64,000 nt of DNA from Chromatiaceae bacterium (GTDB lineage: Bacteria; Pseudomonadota; Gammaproteobacteria; Chromatiales; Chromatiaceae), in the NCBI GenBank assembly GCA_024235175.1, contig JACKMX010000005.1, positions 434,001 through 498,000 on the forward strand. Direction: 5' to 3'. The notes below the pieces were generated by a model that was given only the letters and a program-made list of their open reading frames with translations, did not search any database and was not told where the DNA came from. Position numbers and translations under genes: made by a program. Of this stretch, positions 42,759 to 50,989 are shown piece by piece. The first letter of the stretch is position 1; every line of letters starts with the position of its first letter.

Positions 42759-42967
42759 AACAGGCCCGAAACAGCGTGCATCCAGAGATTCCACAAAACG
42801 TCATCCCGGCGGATGCCGGAGCAGTGGTACATGGAAGTACTGTTTACGGAGCTGAGGATGCCATTCAGTAAGGTGTTGAATTCTCAGAATCCTGGCCTCC
42901 TCCAGGATTACGTGCTCTGTTTGAGCGGGGTTTTACCGGCAGGATACTAATAAAGAGAGAATAAGTC

Positions 42968-43408
42968 ATGGTTCCATCGAAAAGATTCAAACCGGTCCAG
43001 CGAGTGGCGGAATCTCGCGAGCAGAAAGCGGCAAGATCCTTCGGACAGTCCCAGCGCCTGATGCACGATCAGGAGGCCCGTCTGGAAGAGCTCCGGCAAT
43101 ATCACAAAGAGTATCTACAGCGGTTTAAGGAGACTTCACAGATGGGCATGTCAGTGGCCCAGCTCCACGAATACCGTGCCTTTCTGGCGAAGCTTGAAAA
43201 GGCCATAGAAGCGCAGGAGAAAATCGTATTGGCCAGCCAGAAAAACCGTATCAGTCAGATGGAAAACTGGCAGCAGAAGCATATGCGAAGCCAGGTATTG
43301 GACAAGGTCGCCACCCGTTACGCGAGCGAGGACCGGAAAGCGATGGAGTCGCGGGAACAGAAAGAGATGGACGACCGCAATCAGCGCGGTCCGGACGGCA
43401 AGGATTAA
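42968..43408 (+). CDS. fliJ: Flagellar export chaperone FliJ
   Basis: A 146-residue two-helix coiled coil, as expected for the FliJ stalk that sits in the FliI ring and escorts substrates. It starts MVPSKRFKPVQRVAESREQKAA, and the second helix has AFLAKLEKAIEAQEKIV; the tail is rich in Glu, Lys and Arg. A GAGAGAAT stretch precedes the ATG. The 209-base gap after fliI is longer than in most relatives. Its stop shares a TTAA palindrome with the stop of the convergent FlhB-like gene. Confidence 0.88.
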   Translation: MVPSKRFKPVQRVAESREQKAARSFGQSQRLMHDQEARLEELRQYHKEYLQRFKETSQMGMSVAQLHEYRAFLAKLEKAIEAQEKIVLASQKNRISQMENWQQKHMRSQVLDKVATRYASEDRKAMESREQKEMDDRNQRGPDGKD

Positions 43409-43701
43409 ACTTCAGGCTCTTTAAACCCCGGGGGGCGTTTACCTGAAATCATGTAGGCAAAACTGATCACTTCCGCGATAGCTCTATAGAGCGACTCGGG
43501 TATTTCGTTCCCCACCGGAATCTGTGACAGAATGGCGGCAAGCTCTGGATCCCCCTCCAGGGGGATATTGTGTTTTTCAGCCAACCGCAGAATTCTGTCA
43601 GCCAACTCGCCGCGCCCTTTTGCGGTAACTCTCGGCGCGTTCCTGCCATCATAGAGCAGAGCGACGGCTACTCCGGGTGTTTGTTTCCCGGTGTCGTTCA
43701 T
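43405..43701 (-). CDS. Free FlhB C-terminal-like export switch domain
   Basis: A 98-residue cytosolic protein resembling only the C-terminal domain of FlhB/YscU: VAVALLYDGRNAPRVTAKGRGELADRILRLAEKHNIPLEGDPELAAILSQI, then a closing helix IPESLYRAIAEVISFAYMIS. The membrane part and the self-cleaving NPTH motif are missing; at that position it reads YDGRNAP. Such short FlhB paralogues, often next to fliK, occur in many proteobacteria and can partly replace the FlhB tail in some. The start overlaps the stop of the FliK-like gene by four bases (ATGA), so the two are coupled. Confidence 0.88.
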   Translation of the reverse strand: MNDTGKQTPGVAVALLYDGRNAPRVTAKGRGELADRILRLAEKHNIPLEGDPELAAILSQIPVGNEIPESLYRAIAEVISFAYMISGKRPPGFKEPEV

Positions 43702-44981
43702 GCCTTTTCATCCAGCAGAGGAAACTGCGGTCTCGGTTCAATAATGACAGATCCACATTTTGCGCTGAGCGTGCCAACTTTGAGGCCAGCCCGGGAAAAA
43801 GCTGTCGCCAGTTGCGGCAGAGCCTGTTTCAGTCGATTGGCGGTTTCGGCAAACTCAGCAGTGAAACTGCTGGATATCTCCTCTCCGATCAACGCTAACC
43901 TGGCATGGACGGGTCCAATCGGTTCCAACTCGAAATCCAGCTTCACCGACCAGATATTCTCAGCTTGTCCCGCTCCGTTATTTCTGGTTCTACGTTCTAT
44001 CTGCACTCTTAATCCGTCACATTTCTCACCCTGGCGAAACGGAAGTTCGAACTGCCAGACTTGCTGGTTGTTATTGTCGCCCGGCAGCGAAGAGAGCTGA
44101 TTGAACAGGATCCTGGCCAGGCCGCCTTCTGCATGCGCGACCAGATCGGTTAGAAATCCAGATGGATCTGCGCCTTTTTCAATTGCCTGCGACGGAAGCG
44201 TATGTTGCATCGGCTCGGCGGCGGCCAGTAGCGGGCGCAACTGCAACAACAACTCCAGGATGCTGCGTTTCATATCATTCGGCGGAGTGCCAGCGGACGC
44301 AGTCAGTGCTGATTCCAGGAACAGACCGGAATTTGCAAATGCCAGGCGTATCTGTTCGGCGCCCAGCTTCTCGCCCGGTGTGATCTGGAAAGCAAGGATC
44401 CGGCTGACCAGCTGCGAGAACCTCGTCTCATCCAGCCCCTGCAACAGGCTGCTGATGACAGGGAGCAAATTGTGATCGGAGCTGACCGTTTTGGAAGCAG
44501 CCTGTGTGGCGCTCTGCAACGGCGTTGCAGTAATGACGGATTTTACTTCTCCGGGAACAACGGGCTGGGCTTGCACCGGCTGTTTCAACTGCTGCATCAA
44601 AGGTTCGGGGTGAGTGCCGGTCCTCATTGGTGTCAGGGTACTGAGGTGTTCCATCAATTGTGAAATGGAGGACTGCTGCGCCAGCGCGGTGCGCATTGCT
44701 TCAGCTTGAATATTGCGGGTGCTGATCTCCTGGATAACTCTCAATTGCAAGGGATTGGATTCCTTGATCACCTGCAGTGTCAAATTTTCGCCGGCTTCGA
44801 TTCTGGCCTGGGTATGCGCCAGAATATCCAGCCGCCCGATGCGCAGCTGTATCTGTTTGTCATGGGTTGGAGTCAGTGCTCTGGCCTGCAGAATCTGCCC
44901 GGCACGCAGCGATTCCAAAAGCGTGTTCTTGATACGCTCCAGGCTTATCTGATAACCCTTTGTGGGATTGGATATCTCCAT
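43698..44981 (-). CDS. fliK: FliK-like flagellar hook-length control protein
   Basis: A 427-residue protein with a long Gln/Thr/Pro-rich, probably flexible N-terminal part and a C-terminal FliK/Flg_hook domain (about 310-400): VWQFELPFRQGEKCDGLRVQIE, then NIWSVKLDFELEPIGPVHARLALIGEEIS. In the family the N-terminal part measures hook length and the C-terminal domain signals FlhB. Here a free FlhB-tail gene overlaps its stop. It runs toward the fliE-J unit and lacks a clear sigma-54 site upstream. A second, canonical fliK may exist elsewhere; I cannot tell from this window. Confidence 0.85.
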   Translation of the reverse strand: MEISNPTKGYQISLERIKNTLLESLRAGQILQARALTPTHDKQIQLRIGRLDILAHTQARIEAGENLTLQVIKESNPLQLRVIQEISTRNIQAEAMRTALAQQSSISQLMEHLSTLTPMRTGTHPEPLMQQLKQPVQAQPVVPGEVKSVITATPLQSATQAASKTVSSDHNLLPVISSLLQGLDETRFSQLVSRILAFQITPGEKLGAEQIRLAFANSGLFLESALTASAGTPPNDMKRSILELLLQLRPLLAAAEPMQHTLPSQAIEKGADPSGFLTDLVAHAEGGLARILFNQLSSLPGDNNNQQVWQFELPFRQGEKCDGLRVQIERRTRNNGAGQAENIWSVKLDFELEPIGPVHARLALIGEEISSSFTAEFAETANRLKQALPQLATAFSRAGLKVGTLSAKCGSVIIEPRPQFPLLDEKA

Positions 44982-45101
44982 ATATTGGCAATGGGTGTCG
45001 ATGCACGTTCAGAGGATTATAGTTTATACCCGGACCGGCCGATGCAGGATAGCAGGATAGATTTCGATTGACTCTGCACGATCGATGGGAAAGTGGCATT
45101 T

Positions 45102-45134
45102 GTAGTGGTCTGAGGGCCAGGGGCCGTGGGCCGA
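45102..45134. repeat. GGGCC-heptamer intergenic repeat element, copy 2
   Basis: GTAGTGGTCTGAGGGCCA repeats the opening of the 3971-4055 element with one extra base. Three tandem heptamers GGGCCAG, GGGCCGT, GGGCCGA follow at 45114-45134. The heptamer tract is in the opposite orientation to the tract at 4028-4055. Confidence 0.5.
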
Positions 45135-45239
45135 GGAGTCACCTATTGCCGTGCCGGCTCTTCTTTGGCCCATTGTGTATGAATTTGTAAGTAGCTAAAT
45201 GAGAGTAGGATCGATAGCTGCATCCATGCGGAAACTAAT

Positions 45240-46133
45240 GTGAGCGTAAAAGAACCCGGTAAACAGACGCTTTGGTATGTAAAGTCCAAAGGGGAGATCG
45301 AAGGGCCTTTCCCCGGCGGAGGAATCCGCCGTTCTCTGCTGTTGGGGCGTTTTACACTGCAGGATCAGGTCAGCGTGGATAAAGTTGTCTGGACTCAGAT
45401 AGCCGATGTGCCGCAAGTGATGCCGCATGAAATGAAACAGGCACAGAACGACGGGAATGTCGAACTGGTGAGAGCAAGACTGCGGGAAGATGAACGCACA
45501 GGTCTGGATCGCAGAAAGGCCAGAGAAGGGCGGTTACCCATGGAGGAAAGGCGTCAGGCTGAACCTCAGCTGATGGAGCGGCACAGGGAGGCGAAGACTG
45601 CACTTCGCCAGAGTGCACAGGAAAACGACTTTCCGCTGGCGGGTATGGGGGTGGTCGTGCTGCTTGTGGTGGCTGCGATAGGTTATGGACTCTATCTGGG
45701 TGGTCCGGAACAGCTGCCCGACCCGGATTGTTCGTCACCTCCTGTCGCGGGTGTCGACTGGCACAATTGCAGATCTGAGAATCTGGTTGCCGATGCCGCT
45801 GATTTGGAGGGCGCCAACCTCGGTAACGTTTCGTTCAGAGACAGTGGCTTTACCGGTGCCCGGCTCATTCGAGCGAATCTTCGTTATGCCGATCTCAGCG
45901 GTTCCGATCTGAGTCACGCCGAACTCAGGGAAGCGGATATGAAAGGTGCAACGCTGCGGAATACGGATCTCTCCTACACCGATCTGACTGCCACTGACCT
46001 TCGTTATGCGGATCTCACCGGAGCAAATCTTGGCGGAGCTGTGTTAACTGGTGCCCTGCTGGACCATGCCCTTTGGTCGGATGGTCGAAAATGTGCCGAA
46101 CGATCTGTCGGAAACTGCCTGGAGTCTCGATAA
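45240..46133 (+). CDS. Membrane protein with GYF-like N-terminus and pentapeptide repeats
   Basis: A 297-residue protein in three parts. Residues 10-60 (LWYVKSKGEIEGPFPGGGIRR then VWTQIADV) resemble the GYF_2-like domain that pairs W-Y-V-x3-G-x3-G-P. A charged linker (75-130) leads to one membrane helix (about 134-154). Residues 185-285 are a pentapeptide-repeat helix of the A-[DN]-L-x-x type (LEGANLGNVSF, LRYADLSGSDLSHAEL, DLSYTDLTATDL), with a Cys pair before and after it (DCSSPPVAGVDWHNC and KCAERSVGNC) that could cap the domain. This puts the repeats in the periplasm if the N-terminus is inside. The start is a GTG. The function is unknown. Confidence 0.8.
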   Translation: MSVKEPGKQTLWYVKSKGEIEGPFPGGGIRRSLLLGRFTLQDQVSVDKVVWTQIADVPQVMPHEMKQAQNDGNVELVRARLREDERTGLDRRKAREGRLPMEERRQAEPQLMERHREAKTALRQSAQENDFPLAGMGVVVLLVVAAIGYGLYLGGPEQLPDPDCSSPPVAGVDWHNCRSENLVADAADLEGANLGNVSFRDSGFTGARLIRANLRYADLSGSDLSHAELREADMKGATLRNTDLSYTDLTATDLRYADLTGANLGGAVLTGALLDHALWSDGRKCAERSVGNCLESR

Positions 46134-46177
46134 GTTTTGGCTACTCGTAACTGCTCACGCCATCCAAGGACAATCTA

Positions 46178-46246
46178 TTCCGGAAAACGCTGTGAATACG
46201 TCCCTGTACACTCGACTTTGGCATCCATGCCAAAGACGTTTCCTCC
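46178..46246. repeat. 69-bp dispersed intergenic repeat, copy 2
   Basis: Same orientation and length as the copy at 27288-27356; 11 of 69 positions differ by eye. The central hairpin is CTTTGGCA-TCCA-TGCCAAAG (46216-46235), still perfectly paired although two positions on each side changed. Confidence 0.75.
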
Positions 46247-46299
46247 ATAGACAGTCCATGGGAGTATCCATCGGGAGAGTAGTTGCTGCTACTCACCAT

Positions 46300-46902
46300 T
46301 TACACCGGCGTGTTATCGAAAGATGAGGCGAAAGATTCTGTCTGATAGCGAAAAAAACTGATGTCGTCAGACCAGTAGTCCTGCGCCAGACCGGCTTTCA
46401 ACTTCAGATGTTGCAGAAAGGATCGTGCATCAGGCAGAGAGTCCCAGACTGAGGGAAGAAAAGTTCCCTGCTGTCTCCCCATTTTTAGAATCAACCCGTC
46501 GACCCCGGGACGAAGCTTTTCAAGCAGATCCGCCTGCGATTTGAATTCGATCGGGATGGCTGGACTCAACACCGAAATATGCAGCTCCAATCCCTCCAGC
46601 TCACTGTTTTTGAGAGGAGTAAACCTCGGATCGCGAAATGCTGCCGAGAAGGCATTCTCAGCAACATCAGATACAAGTGGTTGAATCGCCTTTAAGTGGC
46701 CGATGCACCCTCTCAGATTGCCCAGTCTGTTTAATGTTACGAAGCTGGCGCGCTCCAGACGAAGTTTTTCCGAAAAGCCGTTTGGATCAACCGGCAATGG
46801 GATGCCTTTTTCCAGTCCGTGGGAAATTGATCTTTGTGCAATTTTCAGCAGAGCCGTTCGGTCGCCGGGATCAAATTCAGCGTGTGTGTCAGCAGAGAGC
46901 AT
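46300..46902 (-). CDS. amrA: AmmeMemoRadiSam system protein A (AMMECR1 domain)
   Basis: A 200-residue AMMECR1-domain protein. The six-residue signature LRGCIG appears in NLRGCIGHLKAIQPL, and FTPLKNSELEGLELHISVLSP is also typical. Human AMMECR1 is of unknown biochemistry; in prokaryotes the domain travels with a Memo protein and a radical SAM enzyme, both adjacent here. I place the start at ATG 46902, overlapping the end of amrB by 14 bases; ATG 46911 is possible. The same-strand overlap argues for translational coupling with amrB. Confidence 0.9.
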   Translation of the reverse strand: MLSADTHAEFDPGDRTALLKIAQRSISHGLEKGIPLPVDPNGFSEKLRLERASFVTLNRLGNLRGCIGHLKAIQPLVSDVAENAFSAAFRDPRFTPLKNSELEGLELHISVLSPAIPIEFKSQADLLEKLRPGVDGLILKMGRQQGTFLPSVWDSLPDARSFLQHLKLKAGLAQDYWSDDISFFRYQTESFASSFDNTPV

Positions 46903-47677
46903 AGGCACCATACCCCACCACCCGATCATGCGGTCCTGCGGTGTCTCCCGAATTGCGCAGATCAAGTGTATTCACTTTTAAATGATGCCGGCGCGCAGCG
47001 AGCAGCAGGCCGCTGACGGGTATCCTGCCGCATGCGTGATGATATGAGAGTGCGTCAGGGTTCATGGATTCAATTGCTCTGGTAGCCTCCTGGTCCATCC
47101 TTCGGGCAGCGTCGTAACCAAGATAGTGGCTCAGATCGGAACTGATCAGAATCAGGGTCTCGCTGCCACCCCATAAGGACTCCAGAACCTCATCGACCTC
47201 GGTCGGTGTGGCGTCTCCCACCAGCAAGGGAACGATTTTGAAGCTGCTGAGCGTCTCCTGCAGGAATGGCAGGTGCACCTCGATACTGTGCTCATTGCGG
47301 AAGGCATCATCGCGATGCTGAAGTTGAGGCAGTCCGGTGACGGAACTCAGTGCCTCCAGATCCACTTCAACATCGCCCAGTGGGGTGCGAAAAGCTGTTG
47401 CACCGGCATAGGCGATGCCCGAAAAAGCCACTCGGTGTGCCGGTGCCAGAATAACTACCAGCCTGATGGAATCGCATTGCGTTGCAAGTTGGGCATACGC
47501 GTTGCCGGCCACAGGTCCAGAGTAGATATAACCCGCATGCGGGGCAATCAAAGCTTTCGGGGGGGCAGGAGCTTTTCCTTCTGCCTGTTCCAGATAGACT
47601 TTTATATCCGAGCGTAACTGCTCCGGGTCCGCCGGATAAAACATGCCTGCCACAACGGCCGGTTGCACTCTGACCAT
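46889..47677 (-). CDS. amrB: AmmeMemoRadiSam system protein B (Memo family)
   Basis: A 262-residue Memo-family protein, structurally related to extradiol dioxygenases. The likely metal residues are His in IAPHAGYIYSG, His in RNEHSIEVHLPFLQ and Cys in HHACGRIPV. SSDLSHYLGYD is the further conserved block. Human MEMO1 has been linked to copper/iron handling and redox; the bacterial role is open. ATG 47677 with GGAGGG upstream is much better than the frame start at 47740. It is divergent from the radical SAM partner across 138 bases. Confidence 0.92.
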   Translation of the reverse strand: MVRVQPAVVAGMFYPADPEQLRSDIKVYLEQAEGKAPAPPKALIAPHAGYIYSGPVAGNAYAQLATQCDSIRLVVILAPAHRVAFSGIAYAGATAFRTPLGDVEVDLEALSSVTGLPQLQHRDDAFRNEHSIEVHLPFLQETLSSFKIVPLLVGDATPTEVDEVLESLWGGSETLILISSDLSHYLGYDAARRMDQEATRAIESMNPDALSYHHACGRIPVSGLLLAARRHHLKVNTLDLRNSGDTAGPHDRVVGYGAYALC

Positions 47678-47815
47678 TTCCAACCCTCCTGCGATCATCT
47701 GCCTCTGATTCAACAATATGACTATGGCAGAAAATTTCAAGCTTCCTCGCGAACTATAATTACTTTAAGAGCTGCAGCTCGAAGCGTTATTGGCCTTTTT
47801 GAGGGAGTTGCCAAG

Positions 47816-48898
47816 GTGAACGAGAAATTATTGACCCATCCCACCAAATATTGGCATGCGTTGGAGGATGGGCGGGTGGAGTGCGATCTCTGTCCCAGAG
47901 CCTGCCGCCTGAAGGAGGGTCAGCAGGGGCTCTGTTTCGTGCGCGCATGTGAGGATGGCAAAATCGTGCTTACCACCTACGGACGCTCCAGCGGTTTCTG
48001 TGTCGACCCGATTGAAAAGAAGCCGCTCAATCATTTCTATCCGGGTACAGCGGTCTTTTCATTTGGGACAGCTGGTTGCAACCTTGCCTGCCGCTTCTGT
48101 CAGAACTGGGATATGAGCAAGTCCCGTGAAATGGACACGCTGGCCGATGCGGCATCTCCGCAGGCAATTGCCGACAAGGCAAAAGAACTCGGTTGTCGCA
48201 GTGTCGCATTTACTTACAACGATCCGGTCATATTCATGGAGTATGCGATTGATACGGCGGTGGCCTGTCATGAATTGGGTGTCAAGACCGTTGCGGTGAC
48301 AGCGGGTTACATAAGCGAGGCACCCAGAGCCGAGTTTTTCCGTTATATCGATGCGGCCAACGTTGATTTGAAGGCGTTCAGCGAAGCGTTTTATCACAGG
48401 CTCACGGGCGGTCACCTCCGGTCGGTTCTCGACACATTGGTCTATCTGCGTGAGCAGACGGATGTCTGGGTTGAGCTGACCACGCTGCTGATTCCCGGTG
48501 AGAACGATTCCGAAGTCGAACTGAACGAGCTGACGCGATGGGTGGTTGCCAATCTCGGTGCGGATGTGCCGATGCACTTCAGTGCGTTTCATCCGGATTG
48601 GAAGATGCGGGATAAACCACCGACACCTCCCGAAACTCTGGCGTTTGCACGGAATATAGCAATGGCAAACGGTGTGCATTTTGCCTATACGGGAAACGTT
48701 CACGATAGAGAGGGCGGAAGCTCTTACTGCTCCCACTGCGGCGCTCTGCTGATAGAACGTGACTGGTACAGATTGGGATCATGGAACCTGGATCTGGATG
48801 GAGCCTGCGCCCGTTGCGGCACCCCATGCCCCGGTCTGTTTGACAGGAAACCGGGTGTATGGGGAGCGCGTCGACTGCCGGTTCGGATGAAGAGCTGA
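47816..48898 (+). CDS. amrS: AmmeMemoRadiSam system radical SAM enzyme
   Basis: A 360-residue radical SAM protein. The cluster motif C-x3-C-x2-C is in GCNLACRFCQNWDMS. It is flanked by an N-terminal Cys set (VECDLCPRACRLKEGQQGLCFVR-type) resembling the pyruvate-formate-lyase-activase-like group, and a C-terminal zinc-ribbon-like set CSHCGALL...CARCGTPCPG. I chose GTG 47816 (GAGGGAG upstream) because the 51 residues before it are the opposite strand of the amrB promoter area. The substrate is not known. Together with amrA-amrB it completes the three-gene AmmeMemoRadiSam set. Confidence 0.92.
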   Translation: MNEKLLTHPTKYWHALEDGRVECDLCPRACRLKEGQQGLCFVRACEDGKIVLTTYGRSSGFCVDPIEKKPLNHFYPGTAVFSFGTAGCNLACRFCQNWDMSKSREMDTLADAASPQAIADKAKELGCRSVAFTYNDPVIFMEYAIDTAVACHELGVKTVAVTAGYISEAPRAEFFRYIDAANVDLKAFSEAFYHRLTGGHLRSVLDTLVYLREQTDVWVELTTLLIPGENDSEVELNELTRWVVANLGADVPMHFSAFHPDWKMRDKPPTPPETLAFARNIAMANGVHFAYTGNVHDREGGSSYCSHCGALLIERDWYRLGSWNLDLDGACARCGTPCPGLFDRKPGVWGARRLPVRMKS

Positions 48899-49008
48899 TC
48901 GCACTTCAGACGATGGATGTATGTCGTTAATCGGGAACTAGGTATAGGATCTGCTGGAAAGCTTAATGATGTTTCGCCATAATGCGCCCTTTTTTTCGGA
49001 GAGGTCGC

Positions 49009-49917
49009 ATGTGGTTCAGGAATCTTCAGATCTACCCGTTGAGTGCGCCATTTGAGTTGCCCGCAGAGGCGTTACACGAAAAATTAAGTACCAGGCCCGC
49101 CAGTGAATGCGGCAATTTGGAATTTTCGGCCTGCGGCTGGGAACCACCATTGGGACACCATGGCAAACAGCTGGTACATGCGGTCGCACACTGCACCATG
49201 ATCTGCATGCGCCGTGAGGAGAAGGTGCTCCCCGCTGCCGTAGTGAATCAGCAGCTGGACCGGCGGGTCAGGGATCTGGAAGAGTCGCAGGGACGCAAGG
49301 TGCGGCGGCGCGAGAAGGGTGAGATCAAGGATGAGATTCTTCTTGACCTGCTGCCGAAGGCTTTCACGAAAACCGTTCTAACCTATGCCTATATCGACAG
49401 CCGCAATGGCTGGCTGGTGGTGGATGCAGCCAGTTCGAAACGGGCTGAAGAGTTGATCAGTCTGCTGCGCGAGACTTTGGGCAGCCTTCCGCTGCGCCCA
49501 CTTGAGGTTAACAGTTCACCGGTACAGGTGATGACCAACTGGCTGCAGGGAGGAAGCCTGCCGCAGGCATTCGTGATCGGGGACGAATGCGAATTGAGGG
49601 ACCCGGGCGAAGAGGGGAGTGTTGTTCGCTGCCGACGCCAGGATCTGGAGGGTAAGGAGATTGCGGCTCATCTGAAAGCGGGCAAAGCGGTTGTCCGGAT
49701 GTCACTGGAGTGGCAGGAGAAGCTTAGCTTCGTAATAACCGGTGAGCTGGCGCTGAAGCGGCTTAAGTTTCTGGATCTTATCCAGGAGGCCGTGGCCGAA
49801 AGCGAAGCAGAGGATCATGCAACCCGTTTCGATGTGGAATTCGCGCTGATGTCGCTGGAACTCGGAAATTTTATCGGCAGTCTGATCAAGCTTTTCGGAG
49901 GTGCCGTCAAAGCCTAG
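49009..49917 (+). CDS. rdgC: Recombination-associated protein RdgC
   Basis: RdgC forms a ring on double-stranded DNA and limits RecA function. From ATG 49009 (GGAGAGG upstream) it has 302 residues starting MWFRNLQIYPL, the standard RdgC beginning, with QLVHAVAHCTMICMRREEKVLPAAVVNQQL and KAFTKTVLTYAYID, and closes with DVEFALMSLELGNFIGSLIKLFGG. The length matches E. coli RdgC. It is a single gene between amrS and the minus-strand polysaccharide genes. Confidence 0.95.
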   Translation: MWFRNLQIYPLSAPFELPAEALHEKLSTRPASECGNLEFSACGWEPPLGHHGKQLVHAVAHCTMICMRREEKVLPAAVVNQQLDRRVRDLEESQGRKVRRREKGEIKDEILLDLLPKAFTKTVLTYAYIDSRNGWLVVDAASSKRAEELISLLRETLGSLPLRPLEVNSSPVQVMTNWLQGGSLPQAFVIGDECELRDPGEEGSVVRCRRQDLEGKEIAAHLKAGKAVVRMSLEWQEKLSFVITGELALKRLKFLDLIQEAVAESEAEDHATRFDVEFALMSLELGNFIGSLIKLFGGAVKA

Positions 49918-49968
49918 ACATGATAAATCAATCAGTTACAGACCCGGGATGATGCAACAGACAGCTGG

Positions 49969-50976
49969 CTAAACTTTGTAATAATCGCGATACCATTCGA
50001 CAAAGCGTTTAACGCCTTCCGTGACAGGTGTATCAGGTTTATAGCCGGTGTCATCTATCAACTCTTGAACATCAGCGAAGGTATCGGGAACGTCACCGGG
50101 TTGCAGGGGCAGGAGATTCTTGCGCGCGGTCAGGCCAAGACAGGATTCGAGTACTTCGATGTAGTAGCCCAGCTCCACTGGCTGATTGTTGCCGATATTA
50201 TACAGCCGATAGGGTGCCTTACTGGATGAGGAATCAGGATCGTCGCCGCTCCACTCGGGATTGGGTTGTGCGGTCCGGTCCAGCACACGGACCACTCCCT
50301 CAACGATATCATCAATATAGGTAAAATCACGCCGGTGATTGCCGTAGTTGAATACATCGATAGGCTCTCCGGCAAGAATCTGTCGGGTAAATTTGAACAA
50401 CGCCATATCCGGACGGCCCCAAGGCCCGTAAACGGTAAAAAAGCGCAGACCAGTGGTTGGGATTCCAAACAGATGACTGTAGGTATGCGCCATAAGTTCG
50501 TTGGCTTTCTTACTCGCAGCATAAAGGCTCACAGGGTGATTGACGTTATCGTGAACCGAGAAGGGCATGCGTGTGTTAGCGCCGTAAACTGAACTGCTGG
50601 AAGCGTATACAAGATGCTCCACCCCATTGTTTCGGCAACCTTCCAGAATATTGCCGAAGCCAACCAGATTGGTATCTATGTAGGCAGCCGGATTTTCAAT
50701 CGAATAGCGTACACCTGCCTGGGCTGCCAGATTGACCACGCGCTCGGGCCGATGCTCCCGGAAAACGTCTGCTATCGCAGCACGATCTTCAAGTGAAATG
50801 CGCAGATCACAGTAACCGGGATGGCTCAGTGTTCGGGCCAGTCGCGCCTGTTTCAAAGTGACATCGTAGTAGTCGTTCAGATTGTCAATTCCAACGACTT
50901 CATCGCCACGTTCCAGTAAACGCATGGAGAGCGCGGAGCCGATAAATCCAGCACTGCCGGTTACCAAGACTTTCAT
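49969..50976 (-). CDS. NAD-dependent UDP-sugar 4-epimerase (UDP-glucuronate epimerase type)
   Basis: A 335-residue short-chain epimerase making a UDP-uronic acid for surface polysaccharide. The NAD motif TGSAGFIG is at 6-13 and the catalytic Y-x3-K at YAASKK with the Ser of ASSSSVYG upstream. The stretch GIDNLNDYYDVTLKQARL is characteristic of the UDP-glucuronate 4-epimerase (LspL/Cap1J) branch. It begins 13 bases after the stop of the TviB-like dehydrogenase with a good AAGGAAT site, so one oxidises C6 and the other inverts C4 in the same pathway. The exact sugar (GlcA/GalA or the N-acetyl forms) is undecided. Confidence 0.9.
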   Translation of the reverse strand: MKVLVTGSAGFIGSALSMRLLERGDEVVGIDNLNDYYDVTLKQARLARTLSHPGYCDLRISLEDRAAIADVFREHRPERVVNLAAQAGVRYSIENPAAYIDTNLVGFGNILEGCRNNGVEHLVYASSSSVYGANTRMPFSVHDNVNHPVSLYAASKKANELMAHTYSHLFGIPTTGLRFFTVYGPWGRPDMALFKFTRQILAGEPIDVFNYGNHRRDFTYIDDIVEGVVRVLDRTAQPNPEWSGDDPDSSSSKAPYRLYNIGNNQPVELGYYIEVLESCLGLTARKNLLPLQPGDVPDTFADVQELIDDTGYKPDTPVTEGVKRFVEWYRDYYKV

Positions 50977-50989
50977 TCAAGATTCCTTA

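Noticed and set aside
45190..45239. Third copy of the 69-bp repeat around GCATCCATGC before the pentapeptide gene
   Set aside because: Only the ten-base core matches; the hairpin arms and flanks do not.
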